A DNA stretch of 64,000 nt from Hyphomicrobiales bacterium (GCA_930633525.1 CAKNFP010000001.1:3202001-3266000); one strand, 5' to 3'. Positions 9,223-24,012 are shown, counted from the stretch's first letter. The notes: generated from the letters alone by a model not told the origin. Made by a program: numbers and translations.

Positions 9223-9252
9223 AGACCCCGGATCAGCGAAGATCCGGGGTCT
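9223..9252 (-). terminator. Intrinsic terminator of the peptide ABC gene
   Basis: A perfect 12-bp stem (AGACCCCGGATC at 9223-9234 with GATCCGGGGTCT at 9241-9252) and 6-base loop is followed on the minus strand by TTTTCG. It lies 21 bp past the stop of the minus-strand ABC gene. Confidence 0.85.
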
Positions 9253-9273
9253 GAGCTATGCCCGGCCGAACAA

Positions 9274-11142
<1,869 letters not shown>

Positions 11143-11335
11143 GACGTCACCCCGTTTGCGGTCAATACCTTCACGTGCCCCTCCGGCAAGCGAAACTCTT
11201 TTCATTGGAGACTTCAGCCTTGAGGTGAAGCCAGCGATTTCATTCAGGCCCGCAAGAGCCTGTTCAAATGTGGCATACAATGCAGGACATTGTCACCTGC
11301 CTCGTCAAGACCAAGCAATAACGCGGGGCAGTGCG

Positions 11336-11746
11336 CTAAGGCGCGGCTTCTTCCAGCTCGATCAAGGTCCCGTTGAAATCCTTGGGGTGCAGGAACAGCA
11401 CCGGCAGGCCGTGGGCACCCGTTTTGGGCTCGCCGCTGCCGAGCACCCGTGCGCCCATGGCGACGAGATGATCGCGCGCCGCGAGAATGTCATCCACCTC
11501 GTAGCAGAGATGATGAATCCCGCCGGACGGGCTCTTCGCCAGAAAGGAGGCGATCGGCGAGCTTTCGTCGAGCGGTTCCATCAGTTCGATCTTGGTATTC
11601 GGCAAATTCACGAAGACGAGCCGCACCCCGTGGGCGGGCAAGGTCTGCGCCGGCGTGACATTGGCACCGAGGCTGTCGCGATAAAGGGCGGCCGCGGCCT
11701 CGAGATCCGGCACGGCGATGGCCACATGGTTCAAGCGTCCGATCAT
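11336..11746 (-). CDS. mce: Methylmalonyl-CoA epimerase
   Basis: A 136-residue VOC-fold protein. LNHVAIAVPDLEAAAALYRDSLGA, KIELMEPLDESSPIASFL and GGIHHLCYEVDDI are the hallmarks of methylmalonyl-CoA epimerase, including its metal-binding His and Glu. It interconverts (S)- and (R)-methylmalonyl-CoA between the carboxylase and the mutase. It is the last gene of the pcc-mut operon, 38 bp after mutB. The ATG at 11746 starts right before the first strand; an in-frame upstream ATG at 11767 adds seven residues. Confidence 0.9.
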   Translation of the reverse strand: MIGRLNHVAIAVPDLEAAAALYRDSLGANVTPAQTLPAHGVRLVFVNLPNTKIELMEPLDESSPIASFLAKSPSGGIHHLCYEVDDILAARDHLVAMGARVLGSGEPKTGAHGLPVLFLHPKDFNGTLIELEEAAP

Positions 11747-11784
11747 GGCGGTCTTCTTGCCTTTCATGACAGCCCGTTTGCCTG

Positions 11785-13953
11785 TCAGAGATAGTCTGCG
11801 GGGTCCTTCTGGCGATAGCCGAGATGGTTGCTCAGCCTGTCGAGCACCGCAAGGGCCGCATCGGTGATCGGCGTGCCCGGCGGGAAGATGGCGATGGCAC
11901 CCGCGTCATAGAGAGCATCATAGTCCTGCGGGGGGATGACGCCGCCAACGACGATGAGGATGTCGGAACGCCCACGCCTGTCGAGCTCGGCCTTCAGCGC
12001 CGGCACGAGCGTGAGATGCCCCGCGGCGAGCGACGATACGCCGACCACATGCACATCCCGCTCGATCGCCTGGTCGGCGGCCTCCTCCGGCGTCGCGAAC
12101 AACGGCCCGATCACCACGTCGAAGCCGAGATCGGCGAAGCCGGTGGCGATCACCTTCTGGCCGCGGTCGTGTCCATCCTGCCCCATCTTGGCGATGAGGA
12201 TGCGCGGCGGGCTACCCGCCTCTTCCGTGAAATCGCGGACGAGGCGATTGACGCGCACGAGCCTGTCATCATCGGCGCCGAACGCCGTCTTGTAGACGCC
12301 GGAGTTGATCTTCACCTCGGCCTTGTGCCGACCCCAGGCCTTTTCCAGAGCCGAGGATATCTCGCCCACCGTCGCCTTCTCGCGCGCCGCATCCACGCCA
12401 AGCGCGAGCAGATTGCCTGAACCCGAGCGGGCGGCCTCGGCCAGCGCGGCAAGCGCCGCCTCGACACGGCCGCTGTCTCGCTCGGCGCGCAGGCGCTCGA
12501 GCTTCTCGATCTGGCGGGCGCGGACGGCCGAATTGTCGACCTTGAGAACGTCGATCGGCGGCTCGTTGTCGACGCGGAAGCGGTTGACGCCGACGACGAC
12601 CTGCTGGCCGGCATCGATGCGGGCCTGGGTCTTGGCCGCCGCCTCCTCGATACGCAGCTTGGGAATGCCGGCCTCGATGGCTTTCGCCATGCCGCCGAGC
12701 TTCTCCACCTCCTCGATATGCTCCCACGCCTTGGCGGCGAGATCGGCCGTCAGGCGCTCGACATAATAGGAGCCGCCCCAAGGATCGATGATGCGCGTGG
12801 TGCCCGACTCCTGCTGAATAAAGAGCTGGGTGTTGCGGGCGATGCGAGCCGAGAAATCCGTCGGCAGCGCCAGCGCCTCGTCGAGCGCATTGGTGTGCAG
12901 CGACTGGGTATGGCCCTGGGTCGCCGCCATGGCCTCGATCGCCGTGCGGGTGACGTTGTTGAACACGTCCTGCGCGGTCAGGGACCAGCCGGAGGTCTGG
13001 CAGTGGGTCCTGAGCGCCAGCGACTTGTCGGACTGCGGATTGAACCGTTTGACGAGCCGCGACCACAAGAGCCGCCCTGCCCGCATCTTGGCGACTTCCA
13101 TGAAGAAGTTCATGCCGATCGCCCAGAAGAACGACAGGCGCGGCGCGAAGCTGTCGATCGGCAGCCCCGCCGCCATGCCGGCACGGATGTAATCGAGACC
13201 ATCGGCCAGTGTATAGGCGAGTTCGAGATCCGCCGTCGCGCCGGCCTCCTGCATATGATAGCCGGAGATCGAGATGGAGTTGAACTTCGGCATATGCTGC
13301 GACGTATAGGCAAATATGTCGGAGATGATGCGCATCGACCCGGCCGGCGGGTAGATATAAGTATTGCGCACCATGAATTCTTTGAGAATATCGTTTTGGA
13401 TGGTGCCGGAGAGCTTGTCCGGCGACACGCCCTGCTCTTCGGCGGCAACAATATAAAGCGCCAGGATCGGCAGCACCGCGCCATTCATCGTCATCGACAC
13501 GCTCATCTTGTCGAGCGGGATGCCGGAAAACAGCGTGCGCATGTCATAGATGGAATCGATCGCCACGCCGGCCATGCCGACGTCGCCGGCGACGCGCGGA
13601 TGGTCGCTGTCATAGCCGCGGTGGGTGGCGAGATCGAAGGCCACCGACAGGCCCTTCTGGCCGGCCGCCAGGTTGCGGCGGTAGAAGGCGTTGGAATCCT
13701 CGGCCGTGGAGAAGCCGGCATATTGCCGGATCGTCCAGGGCTGGTTGACATACATGGTGGGGTAAGGACCACGCACGAAGGGCACGATCCCCGGCAGGCT
13801 CTCGACGAAATCGAGCCCCGCCCGGTCCGCCTCGCCATAGAGTGGCTTGACGGCGATCTCCTCCGGCGTCTCCCAGACGTCACCCGGCACACGGGCGTCG
13901 GGCGCCGCCGTGAAGGCCGGCTTCACCGTTGTGAAATCGGGGACCCGGCTCAT
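11785..13953 (-). CDS. mutB: Methylmalonyl-CoA mutase, large (catalytic) subunit
   Basis: 722 residues. The N-terminal TIM barrel binds methylmalonyl-CoA ([27 protein letters not shown]), and the C-terminal domain holds the adenosylcobalamin motif [22 protein letters not shown] around residue 600, whose histidine ligates cobalt, followed by [10 protein letters not shown]. It converts (R)-methylmalonyl-CoA to succinyl-CoA. Its start overlaps the stop of the small-subunit gene by four bases (13950-13953), implying translational coupling of an alpha-beta dimer. Confidence 0.95.
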   Translation of the reverse strand: MSRVPDFTTVKPAFTAAPDARVPGDVWETPEEIAVKPLYGEADRAGLDFVESLPGIVPFVRGPYPTMYVNQPWTIRQYAGFSTAEDSNAFYRRNLAAGQKGLSVAFDLATHRGYDSDHPRVAGDVGMAGVAIDSIYDMRTLFSGIPLDKMSVSMTMNGAVLPILALYIVAAEEQGVSPDKLSGTIQNDILKEFMVRNTYIYPPAGSMRIISDIFAYTSQHMPKFNSISISGYHMQEAGATADLELAYTLADGLDYIRAGMAAGLPIDSFAPRLSFFWAIGMNFFMEVAKMRAGRLLWSRLVKRFNPQSDKSLALRTHCQTSGWSLTAQDVFNNVTRTAIEAMAATQGHTQSLHTNALDEALALPTDFSARIARNTQLFIQQESGTTRIIDPWGGSYYVERLTADLAAKAWEHIEEVEKLGGMAKAIEAGIPKLRIEEAAAKTQARIDAGQQVVVGVNRFRVDNEPPIDVLKVDNSAVRARQIEKLERLRAERDSGRVEAALAALAEAARSGSGNLLALGVDAAREKATVGEISSALEKAWGRHKAEVKINSGVYKTAFGADDDRLVRVNRLVRDFTEEAGSPPRILIAKMGQDGHDRGQKVIATGFADLGFDVVIGPLFATPEEAADQAIERDVHVVGVSSLAAGHLTLVPALKAELDRRGRSDILIVVGGVIPPQDYDALYDAGAIAIFPPGTPITDAALAVLDRLSNHLGYRQKDPADYL

Positions 13954-15860
13954 TCTCCGCCCTCCGTCACCGGCTCGGCTTCCTGTGCATCGAGCCGGGC
14001 TATCGTCCGGCCGAGAAAATCGACCACATCCATACCCGCCACAAGGAAGTCGCCGACACCCGCCTCGCGCCGCGCCGTCTCACGCGTCCCGCCGGCACCG
14101 GCGAGCATTACCAGGTCGCAGCCAGCCGCCGTGAGACCGCGGGCCGCTTCCTCGGCCAAAGTCTCGCCCAGTTCAGCTGCATCGGCGGCGAGGCTGTCGT
14201 AGCGATCATCAGAGGAACAGATGCACGCAACGCGCGCGCCGGAGGTGCGATAGGCGGCAATGAGCGCCTCGAAGGAAGCGAAGCCCTCGCTGCCCGTGGT
14301 CCTGAGCCCGCCTGTCTCGAAGACACCCCGCGCGAAGCCCCCGCGCGCGGCGAAATCGGCCGGCTTGCCGAGTGTCGCGAGGAAAACCGTATAGCCACGC
14401 GCCATGGCATGGTCGCGCAGGCGCTCGATGGGCTCCGACACCCGTGCCGCCTTCATGGCGGGGAAATCCGCTCCCGCTTCCGGCTCCGATGCCACCGCCG
14501 GCATCAGTACCGCGACCAGCGTCTCGTCGAGATTGGGGAAGGCGGTCGTGCCGGTCAGCGACTGCTTGCGCCGCGCGATCGCCTTGGCCCGCGCCTCTCG
14601 CGCCGTGGCGACCTCCGCCTGCCAGGCGCCGCTCACCAGCAACGCTGCCAGCCCGCCGCCGGCCTCGATACGCTGGAAGTCGCCCCAAGCCCTGTCGCAA
14701 AGCGCGGCTGTCAAAGCCTCGAAGCCGCCGGCACCGGACGCCGGGTCTGCGACGCGCCAGATATTGCTTTCCTCGGCGAGGATGATCTGGGTGTTGCGCG
14801 CCATGCGTCGGGCGAATTCGTCGGCAAGGCCAAGGGGCGCGGTATGCGGCAGCACGGTGATGACATCCGCCCCGCCGACCGCTGCCGAGAAGACGGCCAT
14901 GGTATTGCGCAGCATGTTGACGAAGGGATCGTGCCGCGTCGTCATCCGCCACGCCGTTTCCGCCGCAAGCTCGATCGGCTCAGGCGCGAGCCCCGAGGCG
15001 CGCTCGACCGCGGCCCAGAGACGCCGCAGCGCACGCAGCTTCGCCACCGTGAGAAATTCGTCGGCATCGGCGACCAGCGTGAAGCTGATGGCGCGCCGCG
15101 CCTCATCCAGCGGCATGCCCGCCGCCTCCAGCGCACGCAAGTAGGCGACGCCCGAGGCAAGCACCGCCGCCAGTTCCTGCGCCTCGGTGGCACCGGCCTC
15201 ATGATGCACGCGTCCGTCCGCGCGCAGCACCGCGCCGGGGAAGCCCGCCGCGCGCACGGACGCGACGAGGGCCGCCGCGTCGGTGGCGAGGTCCGGCCAA
15301 GGCTTGGGGGCCGTTCCCTTCGAGGCCATGTCGCCGATGGGATCGATACCCCAATCGATGGTGAGCCCGCCGGCATCGAGGCCGCGCCTGGCAACGACGG
15401 CGCCGAGCGCCGCGAATACCGCCTGCCCCCCAAAAGGGGGTGGCTCGACGCGCAGGCGGATCAGGTCGAGATGCACGTCATCGAGGGCGGCCTGAATCCC
15501 GGGCACAGGCAAGCCGAACCCCCGCGCCGTACGAGCGCCTTCGCAGACGAGCGTCAGCGCGTCAGCCCCGCCGGTGAGATCAGCCAGCGCCAGGCGGTTC
15601 GCCTCCGCGCCATCCGAGTGGTCCACCGGCTGGCAAACCGCCCAGCGTCCGGGTGCCGCCCGCAAAGCCCGGGGAGCGCCGCTCGCCTTGGCGTAAAGGG
15701 GATCGATCGCGATGCCATCCGCCGTGCGGCCGACCAGCGCGCGCTCGAAATCGGCGCCCTTGAGCACCTTGTCCACCAGCGCGCGCCACTGCTCCACGCC
15801 GGGAATATCCGGACTGTGGGCTTGAGCCGAAGCGGCAGCGGGCTCGCGATGGGCGATCAT
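13950..15860 (-). CDS. mutA: Methylmalonyl-CoA mutase, small subunit
   Basis: 636 residues with the mutase barrel ([59 protein letters not shown]) but a degenerate cobalamin domain that lacks the DxHxxG motif, as expected for the non-catalytic partner of MutB. It sits 18 bp after pccA and overlaps mutB. The arrangement pccB-pccA-mutA-mutB-mce is a full propionyl-CoA to succinyl-CoA route in one transcription unit. Confidence 0.93.
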   Translation of the reverse strand: MIAHREPAAASAQAHSPDIPGVEQWRALVDKVLKGADFERALVGRTADGIAIDPLYAKASGAPRALRAAPGRWAVCQPVDHSDGAEANRLALADLTGGADALTLVCEGARTARGFGLPVPGIQAALDDVHLDLIRLRVEPPPFGGQAVFAALGAVVARRGLDAGGLTIDWGIDPIGDMASKGTAPKPWPDLATDAAALVASVRAAGFPGAVLRADGRVHHEAGATEAQELAAVLASGVAYLRALEAAGMPLDEARRAISFTLVADADEFLTVAKLRALRRLWAAVERASGLAPEPIELAAETAWRMTTRHDPFVNMLRNTMAVFSAAVGGADVITVLPHTAPLGLADEFARRMARNTQIILAEESNIWRVADPASGAGGFEALTAALCDRAWGDFQRIEAGGGLAALLVSGAWQAEVATAREARAKAIARRKQSLTGTTAFPNLDETLVAVLMPAVASEPEAGADFPAMKAARVSEPIERLRDHAMARGYTVFLATLGKPADFAARGGFARGVFETGGLRTTGSEGFASFEALIAAYRTSGARVACICSSDDRYDSLAADAAELGETLAEEAARGLTAAGCDLVMLAGAGGTRETARREAGVGDFLVAGMDVVDFLGRTIARLDAQEAEPVTEGGE

Positions 15861-15878
15861 GACGTTCCTCCGCGTGCC

Positions 15879-17896
15879 TCAGGCAAATTCAAGGATGACG
15901 GCATCGACGGCGAGGCTCTGCCCTTCCTTGGCGAGGACCCGCGCGACGGTGCCGTCCCGGTCGGCCTTCAGCACGTTTTCCATTTTCATCGCCTCGACGA
16001 TGGCCAGCGTCTCGCCGGCGCGCACCTCCTGCCCGGCCGTGACCGCGATGAGCTTGACGAGCCCCGGCATCGGGCAAAGCAACTGCTTGCCGCTATCGGC
16101 GATAACCTTCACCGGCATCAGCGCCGCGAGTTCCGCCTCGCGCGGGGTCTCGACCCGCACGTCGGCGATGGCGCCGGCATGGCTGAGCCTGACGCCATTG
16201 GGGATGGCGACCACCTGCATGGCGAGCGCGGCGCCATCGATGGCGCCGTGCCAGACCGGCTCGCCGGGACGCCAGGACGAGGCGACCACGATGCGCCGGC
16301 CGTCCTCCGCGACGAGGGCAAGGCTCTCGCCACCGTCACCACCCACCGTCAGAATGAAGCGCTCGTCCCCCACTCGCGCGATGCGCTGGCGCGAGAAGGT
16401 CACCGGCCGCGCGGTCGGCATCTGCCCGGAAATCCGGCGCTTGCGTGTGTTCAGGAGATGGTCAATCGCCGTCGCCACCGCCGCGATGCGCAGAGCCGTC
16501 TCACCGGCTGGCACCGCATTGCTGAACCCCTCCGGGAACTCCTCGGCGATGAAGCCGGTCGAGAGTTGCCCCTCCCGCCAGCGCGGATGGTGCATCAGCG
16601 CCGACAGGAACGGGATGTTGTGGCGGATGCCTTCGATCGCGAAGGCGTCGAGCGCTGTCGCCTGCGCCTCGATGGCGGCGGCGCGCGTCGGCGCATGGGT
16701 CACGAGCTTGGCGATCATCGGGTCGTAATAGATCGAGATCTCGCCGCCCTCGTAGACGCCGGTATCGTTGCGCAGGGTCACGCCATCGCTGACACCCTCG
16801 GCGGGCGGGCGATAGGTGACGAGCCGGCCGGTCGAGGGCAGGAAGTTGCGCGTCGGGTCCTCCGCGTAGATGCGGCTCTCGATCGCCCAGCCGTTGAGCT
16901 TCACGTCCTTCTGGGCCAGCCGCAGCGGCTCGCCGGCCGCCACGCGGATCATCTCCTCGACGAGATCGACACCGGTGACGAGTTCCGTCACCGGATGCTC
17001 CACCTGCAGGCGCGTGTTCATCTCGAGGAAGTAGAAGGAGCGATCCTGGCCGGCGACGAACTCCACCGTGCCGGCGGAATCGTAGCCGACGGCTTGCGCC
17101 AGGGCGACGGCCTGCTCACCCATGGCCCGGCGGGTCTCTTCATCGAGCAGCGGCGACGGCGCCTCCTCCAGCACCTTCTGGTTGCGGCGCTGGATGGAGC
17201 ATTCACGCTCCCCGAGATAGATGACATGGCCGTGTTTGTCGCCCAGCACCTGGATCTCGACATGGCGCGGATCGGTGATGAACTTCTCCACGAAGACGCG
17301 GTCGTCGCCGAAGGACGACGCGGCCTCGGATTTCGCGCGCGCGAAGCCCTCGGCAACCTCGTCAGCAGAATAGGCGATGCGCATGCCCTTGCCGCCACCG
17401 CCGGCGGAAGCCTTGATCATCACGGGGAAACCGATCTCTCCGGCAATCGCCACCGCATGCTCGGGGCTCTCGATCACACCGAGATAGCCCGGCACCGTCG
17501 AGACATTCGCGGCAGCCGCCACCTTCTTCGACTCGATCTTGTCGCCCATCGCGGCGATCGCCGCCGGATTGGGGCCGATGAAGACGATGCCGGCCGCAGC
17601 CAGCGCCTCGGGAAAAGCTGCCCGCTCGGAGAGGAAGCCGTAGCCGGGATGGACTGCCTCGGCGCCGGTCTGCTTGCAGGCCGCGATGATCTTGTCGATC
17701 ACGAGATAGCTCTCGGCGGCAGGCGCCGGGCCGATGGCGACGGCCTCGTCGGCCATGGCCACATGCAGCGCATCGCGATCGGCGTCGGAATAGACGGCGA
17801 CCGTCTTGATGCCCATGCGCCGCGCCGTCTTGATGATGCGGCAGGCGATCTCGCCGCGATTGGCGATCAGAATTTTCGAGAACACCGGGCGCTTCC

Positions 17897-17900
<4 letters not shown>
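15879..17900 (-). CDS. pccA: Propionyl-CoA carboxylase alpha subunit (biotin carboxylase/carrier)
   Basis: 673 residues: biotin carboxylase N domain ([14 protein letters not shown]), ATP-grasp domain with the glycine-rich loop [11 protein letters not shown], carboxylase C domain, then a biotinyl carrier domain ending in EAMKMEN, with the biotin-accepting Lys639. It carboxylates biotin with ATP and bicarbonate and passes the group to PccB. The start is a GTG at 17900 that overlaps the pccB stop as GTGA. Confidence 0.95.
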
Positions 17901-19429
<1,529 letters not shown>

Positions 19430-19526
19430 TGTCCGCCCATGACCGCGAAATGGCATGGCGCAAATTAGAACACAGGCGCCAATAATCTAGAAGGGATATT
19501 GTCTCTCAAAGGCTTTTCGTGCAAAA

Positions 19527-19565
19527 TTGTAAAAATGTGAATTTTACAAATTAGCCATTTGCGAA
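19527..19565. promoter_or_regulatory. Candidate PccR operator between pccB and pccR
   Basis: The AT-rich intergenic space holds an exact inverted repeat, TTGTAAAA (19527-19534) and TTTTACAA (19542-19549), with a 7-bp centre, followed by TTTGCGAA (19558-19565). PccR-type regulators are known to bind TTTGCAAA-like repeats at the pccB promoter; the half-sites here are close variants. This position would serve both genes. Confidence 0.6.
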
Positions 19566-19571
19566 GTCCCC

Positions 19572-20999
19572 ATGTCACGAAAATTGTTTGCCGGAGATGC
19601 GGTGCGCAGCCTGCGCGAGGCACGCGGCTGGACACAGATCGAGCTCGCCAAGCGCATCGGCGTCTCGCCGAGCTACATGAGCCAGATCGAAGCCAACCAG
19701 CGCAGCCTGTCCGGCACGGTCGTGGTCGAACTCGCGCGCGTGCTGCGTGTGAATGTCTCCGTCTTCTCGGATAACGACAGCGACCGGCTCGTCGGCACGC
19801 TCCGCGAACTCCTGAGCGACCCCGCCTTCGGCCCGCCGGACATCACGCTGCGCGAGTTGAAGGCACTGTCGCTGCATGCCCCGCGGGTGGGGCGCGCGCT
19901 CGTTGATCTGCATGCCCTCTATCGACGCCTCGAAGAGCGGCATCGCGCGCTCGACGAAGCTCTCACGACATCGGGCGGGTCGAGCGGCGCTCACGTTCAG
20001 CAATCTGCTTTCGACGAAGTCCGCGATTACTTCCATTTCATTGGCAATTACGTCGATAGTCTTGATCATGCCGCCGAAAAACTCGCCCGGCAATGGGGCG
20101 GCGCGCCGGGCGGCACCGCCAATGCGCTGGCGGAGCATCTGGAGACGGAGTTCAACCTCACCATAGAGCGGGAGACGCCGACCGATGGCTCGCATTTCGT
20201 GAGCCGGCTCGACAAGGAGCGCGGACGTATCGTCCTCAATGATACGCTGCCCCGCGCGACGCAATCCTTCGCGCTGGCCCGACATCTCGCCTTTCTGGCT
20301 TATGACGAGGCGATCGACGAACGCGTCGCGTCCGCGGCCTTTCACAGCCCGGACGCCGGCAAGGTCTGCGCGGCAGCGCTCGCCAATTACTTTGCCGGCG
20401 CACTCGTCATGCCTTACAGCCATATCCTCGAGGAAGCGCGCCGCATGCGGCACGACATCGAGCGGCTGGCGACGACCTTCAGCGTCAGCATGGAGCAGGT
20501 CTGCCATCGCCTCTCCACCCTGCAGCGGCCAGGACTGGAAGGTATCCCGACGTATTTCCTCAGGGTGGACCGCGCCGGCAACATCACCAAGCGCCACAGC
20601 GCCACCCGCTTCCAGTTCGCCCGCTACGGCGGCGCCTGTCCCATCTGGAACATCCACGAGGCGTTCGAGACGCCCGATCGCTTCCTCGTTCAGGCGGCCG
20701 AGATGCCGGACGGCGCGCGTTATCTCTCCATCGCGCGGGCCATCACCAAGGGCGAAGCGCGTTTCGATGCCCTGCGCCTGCGCTATTCCATCGGCTTCGG
20801 CTGCGAGCTCGCCTATGCGAGCGAGTTCGTCTATTCCGACGCGGTGGACCTGCGCAACCCGTCACCGCTCGTCAAGATCGGCGTGAGTTGCCGGCTCTGC
20901 GAGCGCGCCGATTGCTACCAGCGCGCCGTACCGCCGATCGACCGGCGGATCGCCATGGATGCAAGCCGCCGCAACATCATTCCCTACCAGGTGGAGTAG
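19572..20999 (+). CDS. pccR: Short-chain fatty acyl-CoA regulator, PccR type
   Basis: 475 residues with an XRE helix-turn-helix at about 8-62 (VRSLREARGWTQIELAKRIGVSPSYMSQIE), a central IrrE/ImmA-like region (RHLAFLAYDEAIDER, AANYFAGALVMPYS-like) and a C-terminal DUF2083 domain ending in SCRLCERADCYQRA with conserved cysteines. The ScfR family senses short-chain acyl-CoA. Its divergent position next to pccB, as in other alphaproteobacteria, identifies it as the regulator of propionyl-CoA assimilation. Confidence 0.92.
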   Translation: MSRKLFAGDAVRSLREARGWTQIELAKRIGVSPSYMSQIEANQRSLSGTVVVELARVLRVNVSVFSDNDSDRLVGTLRELLSDPAFGPPDITLRELKALSLHAPRVGRALVDLHALYRRLEERHRALDEALTTSGGSSGAHVQQSAFDEVRDYFHFIGNYVDSLDHAAEKLARQWGGAPGGTANALAEHLETEFNLTIERETPTDGSHFVSRLDKERGRIVLNDTLPRATQSFALARHLAFLAYDEAIDERVASAAFHSPDAGKVCAAALANYFAGALVMPYSHILEEARRMRHDIERLATTFSVSMEQVCHRLSTLQRPGLEGIPTYFLRVDRAGNITKRHSATRFQFARYGGACPIWNIHEAFETPDRFLVQAAEMPDGARYLSIARAITKGEARFDALRLRYSIGFGCELAYASEFVYSDAVDLRNPSPLVKIGVSCRLCERADCYQRAVPPIDRRIAMDASRRNIIPYQVE

Positions 21000-21037
21000 C
21001 TTTGGCGGTGGACCGCGCGATCCCGCACGAACGCGGT

Positions 21038-21060
21038 CGCCCCGGCGCCTGATCGGGGCG
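21038..21060 (+). terminator. Possible terminator hairpin after pccR
   Basis: CGCCCCG (21038-21044) and CGGGGCG (21054-21060) pair over a 9-base loop, 39 bp after the pccR stop. There is no U-run, so the call is weak. Confidence 0.4.
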
Positions 21061-21176
21061 CGATTCACGGATTGGCCTAGGCGTCCCCTACAGATTTCGA
21101 TAAGCTGAGCCTCCGCCTGAGCCCTGCTCCTGCGGCCAATTTATTCCTTTGTCCAGCAGCGAACGGGGTGAGCGAG

Positions 21177-22685
21177 ATGGCAAAGGGCAGTGCAAGCGAC
21201 GACGTGGCGGGGGCGCTCGCGTCTCGCCGAAAGTCTCCGGGCAGACCAACAGCTCCCCGTAAGCGAGAGGACATTCCCGTCGAACGATCTGAAGCCGCAC
21301 CCGGCGACAGCGGCCTCGAAGGGCTGTCGCCAGCCGCCATTCTGGACGCGCTACCCGAGGCGATCTACATCACCGATGCGGCTGGATGGATCACATTCTA
21401 CAACAAGGCTGCGACCGACTTGTGGGGCGTGCAGCCAGAGCCCGGGCAAAGCCGCTACTGCGGATCGGCAAGGCTTTATACCCAGCAGGGCGTGGTGCTG
21501 CCGCACGATCAGTCCCCACTGGCAGTCGCCCTCCACGAGCGGCGCGCCAATCGCGGCCGCGAGATGGTCATCGAACGGCCCGATGGCTCGCGCATACCCG
21601 TGCTCGCCTTTCCGACGCCGCTCTTCGACGAAGCCGGGGTCCTGACCGGGGCGGTCAACATGCTGGCGGACCTCAGCCATCGTAAGATTGCCGACGAGAA
21701 TGCCCACCGTTATGCCGCGATCGTCGAGTCATCAGACGATGCCATCCTCGCCAAGAACCTGGACGGCACGATCGTCAGCTGGAATCGCGGTGCGGAGCGC
21801 CTGTTCGGCTACACCGCGCATGAGACCATCGGCCGGTCGGTGCTGATGCTCATACCGCTCGATCGGCAGAACGAGGAGCCGCGGATCCTGGCGCGTATCC
21901 GTGCCGGCGAGCGCATCGACCATTTCGAGACCGTCCGGCGGCGCAAGGACGGAAGCCTGGTCGAAATCTCCTTGACCATCTCGCCTGTCAAGGATGCCTC
22001 CGGCCACATCATCGGCGCATCCAAGATCGCGCGGGACATCACGGAACGCCGCCGCGCGGAGGAGCAGCAGCACCTGCTGATCCGCGAGATGGACCATCGC
22101 GTGAAGAACCTTTTCGCGCTGGCCTGCGGCCTCGTTTCCCTGAGCGCCCGCTCGGCCACAAACGCCAAGGACCTGTCCACGGATCTTCTCGAGCGGCTGA
22201 CATCCCTCGCCCGGGCTCACGCGCTCACGGTTCCGCAGACATCGCAGGCAAGCGAGCGCACCTCGCAGGTCACGACGCTTCACGCCCTCATATCGACGAT
22301 CCTCGCCCCTTATGACCTGTCAGAGACATCCGACAAGCCGCGGACGGCAGTCTATGGCGACGACATCACGATCGGTGGCGGCGCGGTCACCAGCTTCGCG
22401 CTGCTGCTGCATGAATTCGCAACCAATGCGGCGAAATATGGCGCCCTATCGACGCCCAAGGGATCGGTCACGATCGATTGCGCCGCCGACGAAACCGAGT
22501 TGCGCTTGACGTGGACGGAACGCGGCGGGCCGCCCATCGACCGCCAGAAGGACAACAATGGTTTTGGCTTTGTTCTGACCAATGCGACCGTCAAGGGACA
22601 GCTTGGAGGAGAGATCGAGCGTGATTGGCAACGGGAGGGCCTTTCGATCCGCCTCACCATCGCGCGCGAACGGCTGAGCGCCTAG
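21177..22685 (+). CDS. PAS-domain sensor histidine kinase of the HWE family
   Basis: About 502 residues, no membrane segment. Two PAS domains (roughly 60-170, ILDALPEAIYITDAAGWITFYNKAA; and 180-300, SWNRGAERLFGYTAHETIGR with a PAC tail ASKIARDITERRRAEEQ) are followed by an HWE-type H-box, MDHRVKNLFALACG, with the phospho-acceptor His, and an ATPase lobe (LLHEFATNAAKYGALS). HWE kinases are frequent in Hyphomicrobiales, often light or stress sensors; no chromophore-binding cysteine of a LOV domain is seen. ATG 21177 or GTG 21168 may start it. No response regulator is adjacent, so it is an orphan kinase. Confidence 0.87.
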   Translation: MAKGSASDDVAGALASRRKSPGRPTAPRKREDIPVERSEAAPGDSGLEGLSPAAILDALPEAIYITDAAGWITFYNKAATDLWGVQPEPGQSRYCGSARLYTQQGVVLPHDQSPLAVALHERRANRGREMVIERPDGSRIPVLAFPTPLFDEAGVLTGAVNMLADLSHRKIADENAHRYAAIVESSDDAILAKNLDGTIVSWNRGAERLFGYTAHETIGRSVLMLIPLDRQNEEPRILARIRAGERIDHFETVRRRKDGSLVEISLTISPVKDASGHIIGASKIARDITERRRAEEQQHLLIREMDHRVKNLFALACGLVSLSARSATNAKDLSTDLLERLTSLARAHALTVPQTSQASERTSQVTTLHALISTILAPYDLSETSDKPRTAVYGDDITIGGGAVTSFALLLHEFATNAAKYGALSTPKGSVTIDCAADETELRLTWTERGGPPIDRQKDNNGFGFVLTNATVKGQLGGEIERDWQREGLSIRLTIARERLSA

Positions 22686-22746
22686 GTCAAGGGTCAGGTC
22701 GCCGGCATTGGACACAACAGCGTCGCGCAGAAAAGGGTAAGTTCCT

Positions 22747-24012
22747 GTGGCTCACAGAGCTGGCAGCGCCAATCTTCCCCTCCATGGGGGCCGCGTTCCG
22801 CCATGGCTCGGCCAACGCATGACCAGGCTTGGGGCGCTGATTTCCGAGGCCATCGTCCAGCATTATGGACGAGACGAATTGCTGCGCCGGCTGGCTCATC
22901 CCTTCTGGTTCCAGTCCTTCGGCGCCGTCATGGGCATGGACTGGCATTCCTCCGGCATCACCACGAGTGTCATCGGCGCGCTGAAGCGTGGCCTCACGCC
23001 CATGGCCGGGGAACTGGGCATCCATGTCTGCGGCGGACGTGGCGCCCATTCCCGCAAAACGCCCGATGAACTGGTCGCGATCGGCGAGCGGGTCGGATTC
23101 GACGGCGCGGGCCTCGCGCAGACAAGCCGGCTCGTCGCCAAGGTCGACAGCGCGGCGGTGCAGGATGGCTTCGACCTCTACCTGCATGGCTTCATCGTCA
23201 CCGATGAAGGATCGTGGGTCATCGTTCAGCAGGGCATGAACGGCGACCGCCGGCAGGCCCGCCGCTATCACTGGCAATCGGAAGGGCTCGAGAGCTTTCT
23301 CGATTCCCCCCATGCCGCAATCGAAGGCCGCGAACAGGGCAAGATCATCAATCTTGCCGACAGGCGCGCGGCGCCGTCACGGCGCGACCAGCTCGCCCTG
23401 TTGAGCCAGGCCGGCCCGGATGCCATCCTGCGTGAACTGGCCCGCCTCGGCGGCGCGACATCCCCGAAAGCGCCTTCCCCCTCGGCCGAGCAGCCACTGC
23501 TGCCCCATCTCGACATGCCGGCCCACCACGATGTCAGGCCGGCTGACGTCGTCATGCGGCGCCTGCACGGCACCCTGGCAGCGGCGGCCGATCGCGGCCC
23601 CAAGGATTTCAACGAGCTCCTGCTGGTGCCGGGTGTGGGGCAGCGCACGGTGAAAGCGCTCGCGACGGTCGCCGAGGTCGTGCACGGTGCGCCTTGCCGC
23701 TTTTCTGATCCCGCCCGTTTTTCCTTCGCGCATGGCGGCAAGGACAGGCACCCCTTCCCCGTTCCGCTGAAGGTCTATGACGAGACCATCAAAGTCATGA
23801 AATCCGCCGTGGAGAAGGGACGCCTCGGCCGCGACGAGGAGCTGGCCGCCCTCAAGCGCCTCGACGACCAGGCCCGACAGATGGAACGCTACGCGACCGG
23901 TCCCGACTTCGGAACAATCGTTCGCAAGGAGTTCGATGAAGCGCCGCTGTTCGGAGGCCGCAGCGTCTTCGGCTGGGAGAAAGACATCAAGAGTAGAAAG
24001 ACCGGCGCCTGA
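22747..24012 (+). CDS. DUF763 family protein with helix-hairpin-helix motif
   Basis: 421 residues. The N-terminal region (GSANLPLHGGRVPPWLGQRM, FGAVMGMDWHSSGITTSV, ALKRGL) is the DUF763 signature, and LLLVPGVGQRTVKALA near residue 300 is a helix-hairpin-helix, pointing to DNA binding. Function is unknown. The GTG at 22747 begins the conserved MAHRAGSANLPLHGG start and has AAGGG upstream. It is 61 bp after the kinase gene but is probably unrelated. Confidence 0.85.
   Translation: MAHRAGSANLPLHGGRVPPWLGQRMTRLGALISEAIVQHYGRDELLRRLAHPFWFQSFGAVMGMDWHSSGITTSVIGALKRGLTPMAGELGIHVCGGRGAHSRKTPDELVAIGERVGFDGAGLAQTSRLVAKVDSAAVQDGFDLYLHGFIVTDEGSWVIVQQGMNGDRRQARRYHWQSEGLESFLDSPHAAIEGREQGKIINLADRRAAPSRRDQLALLSQAGPDAILRELARLGGATSPKAPSPSAEQPLLPHLDMPAHHDVRPADVVMRRLHGTLAAAADRGPKDFNELLLVPGVGQRTVKALATVAEVVHGAPCRFSDPARFSFAHGGKDRHPFPVPLKVYDETIKVMKSAVEKGRLGRDEELAALKRLDDQARQMERYATGPDFGTIVRKEFDEAPLFGGRSVFGWEKDIKSRKTGA

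Noticed and set aside
12718..14202. 494-codon plus-strand frame
   Set aside because: Antisense to mutB; no domain recognisable.
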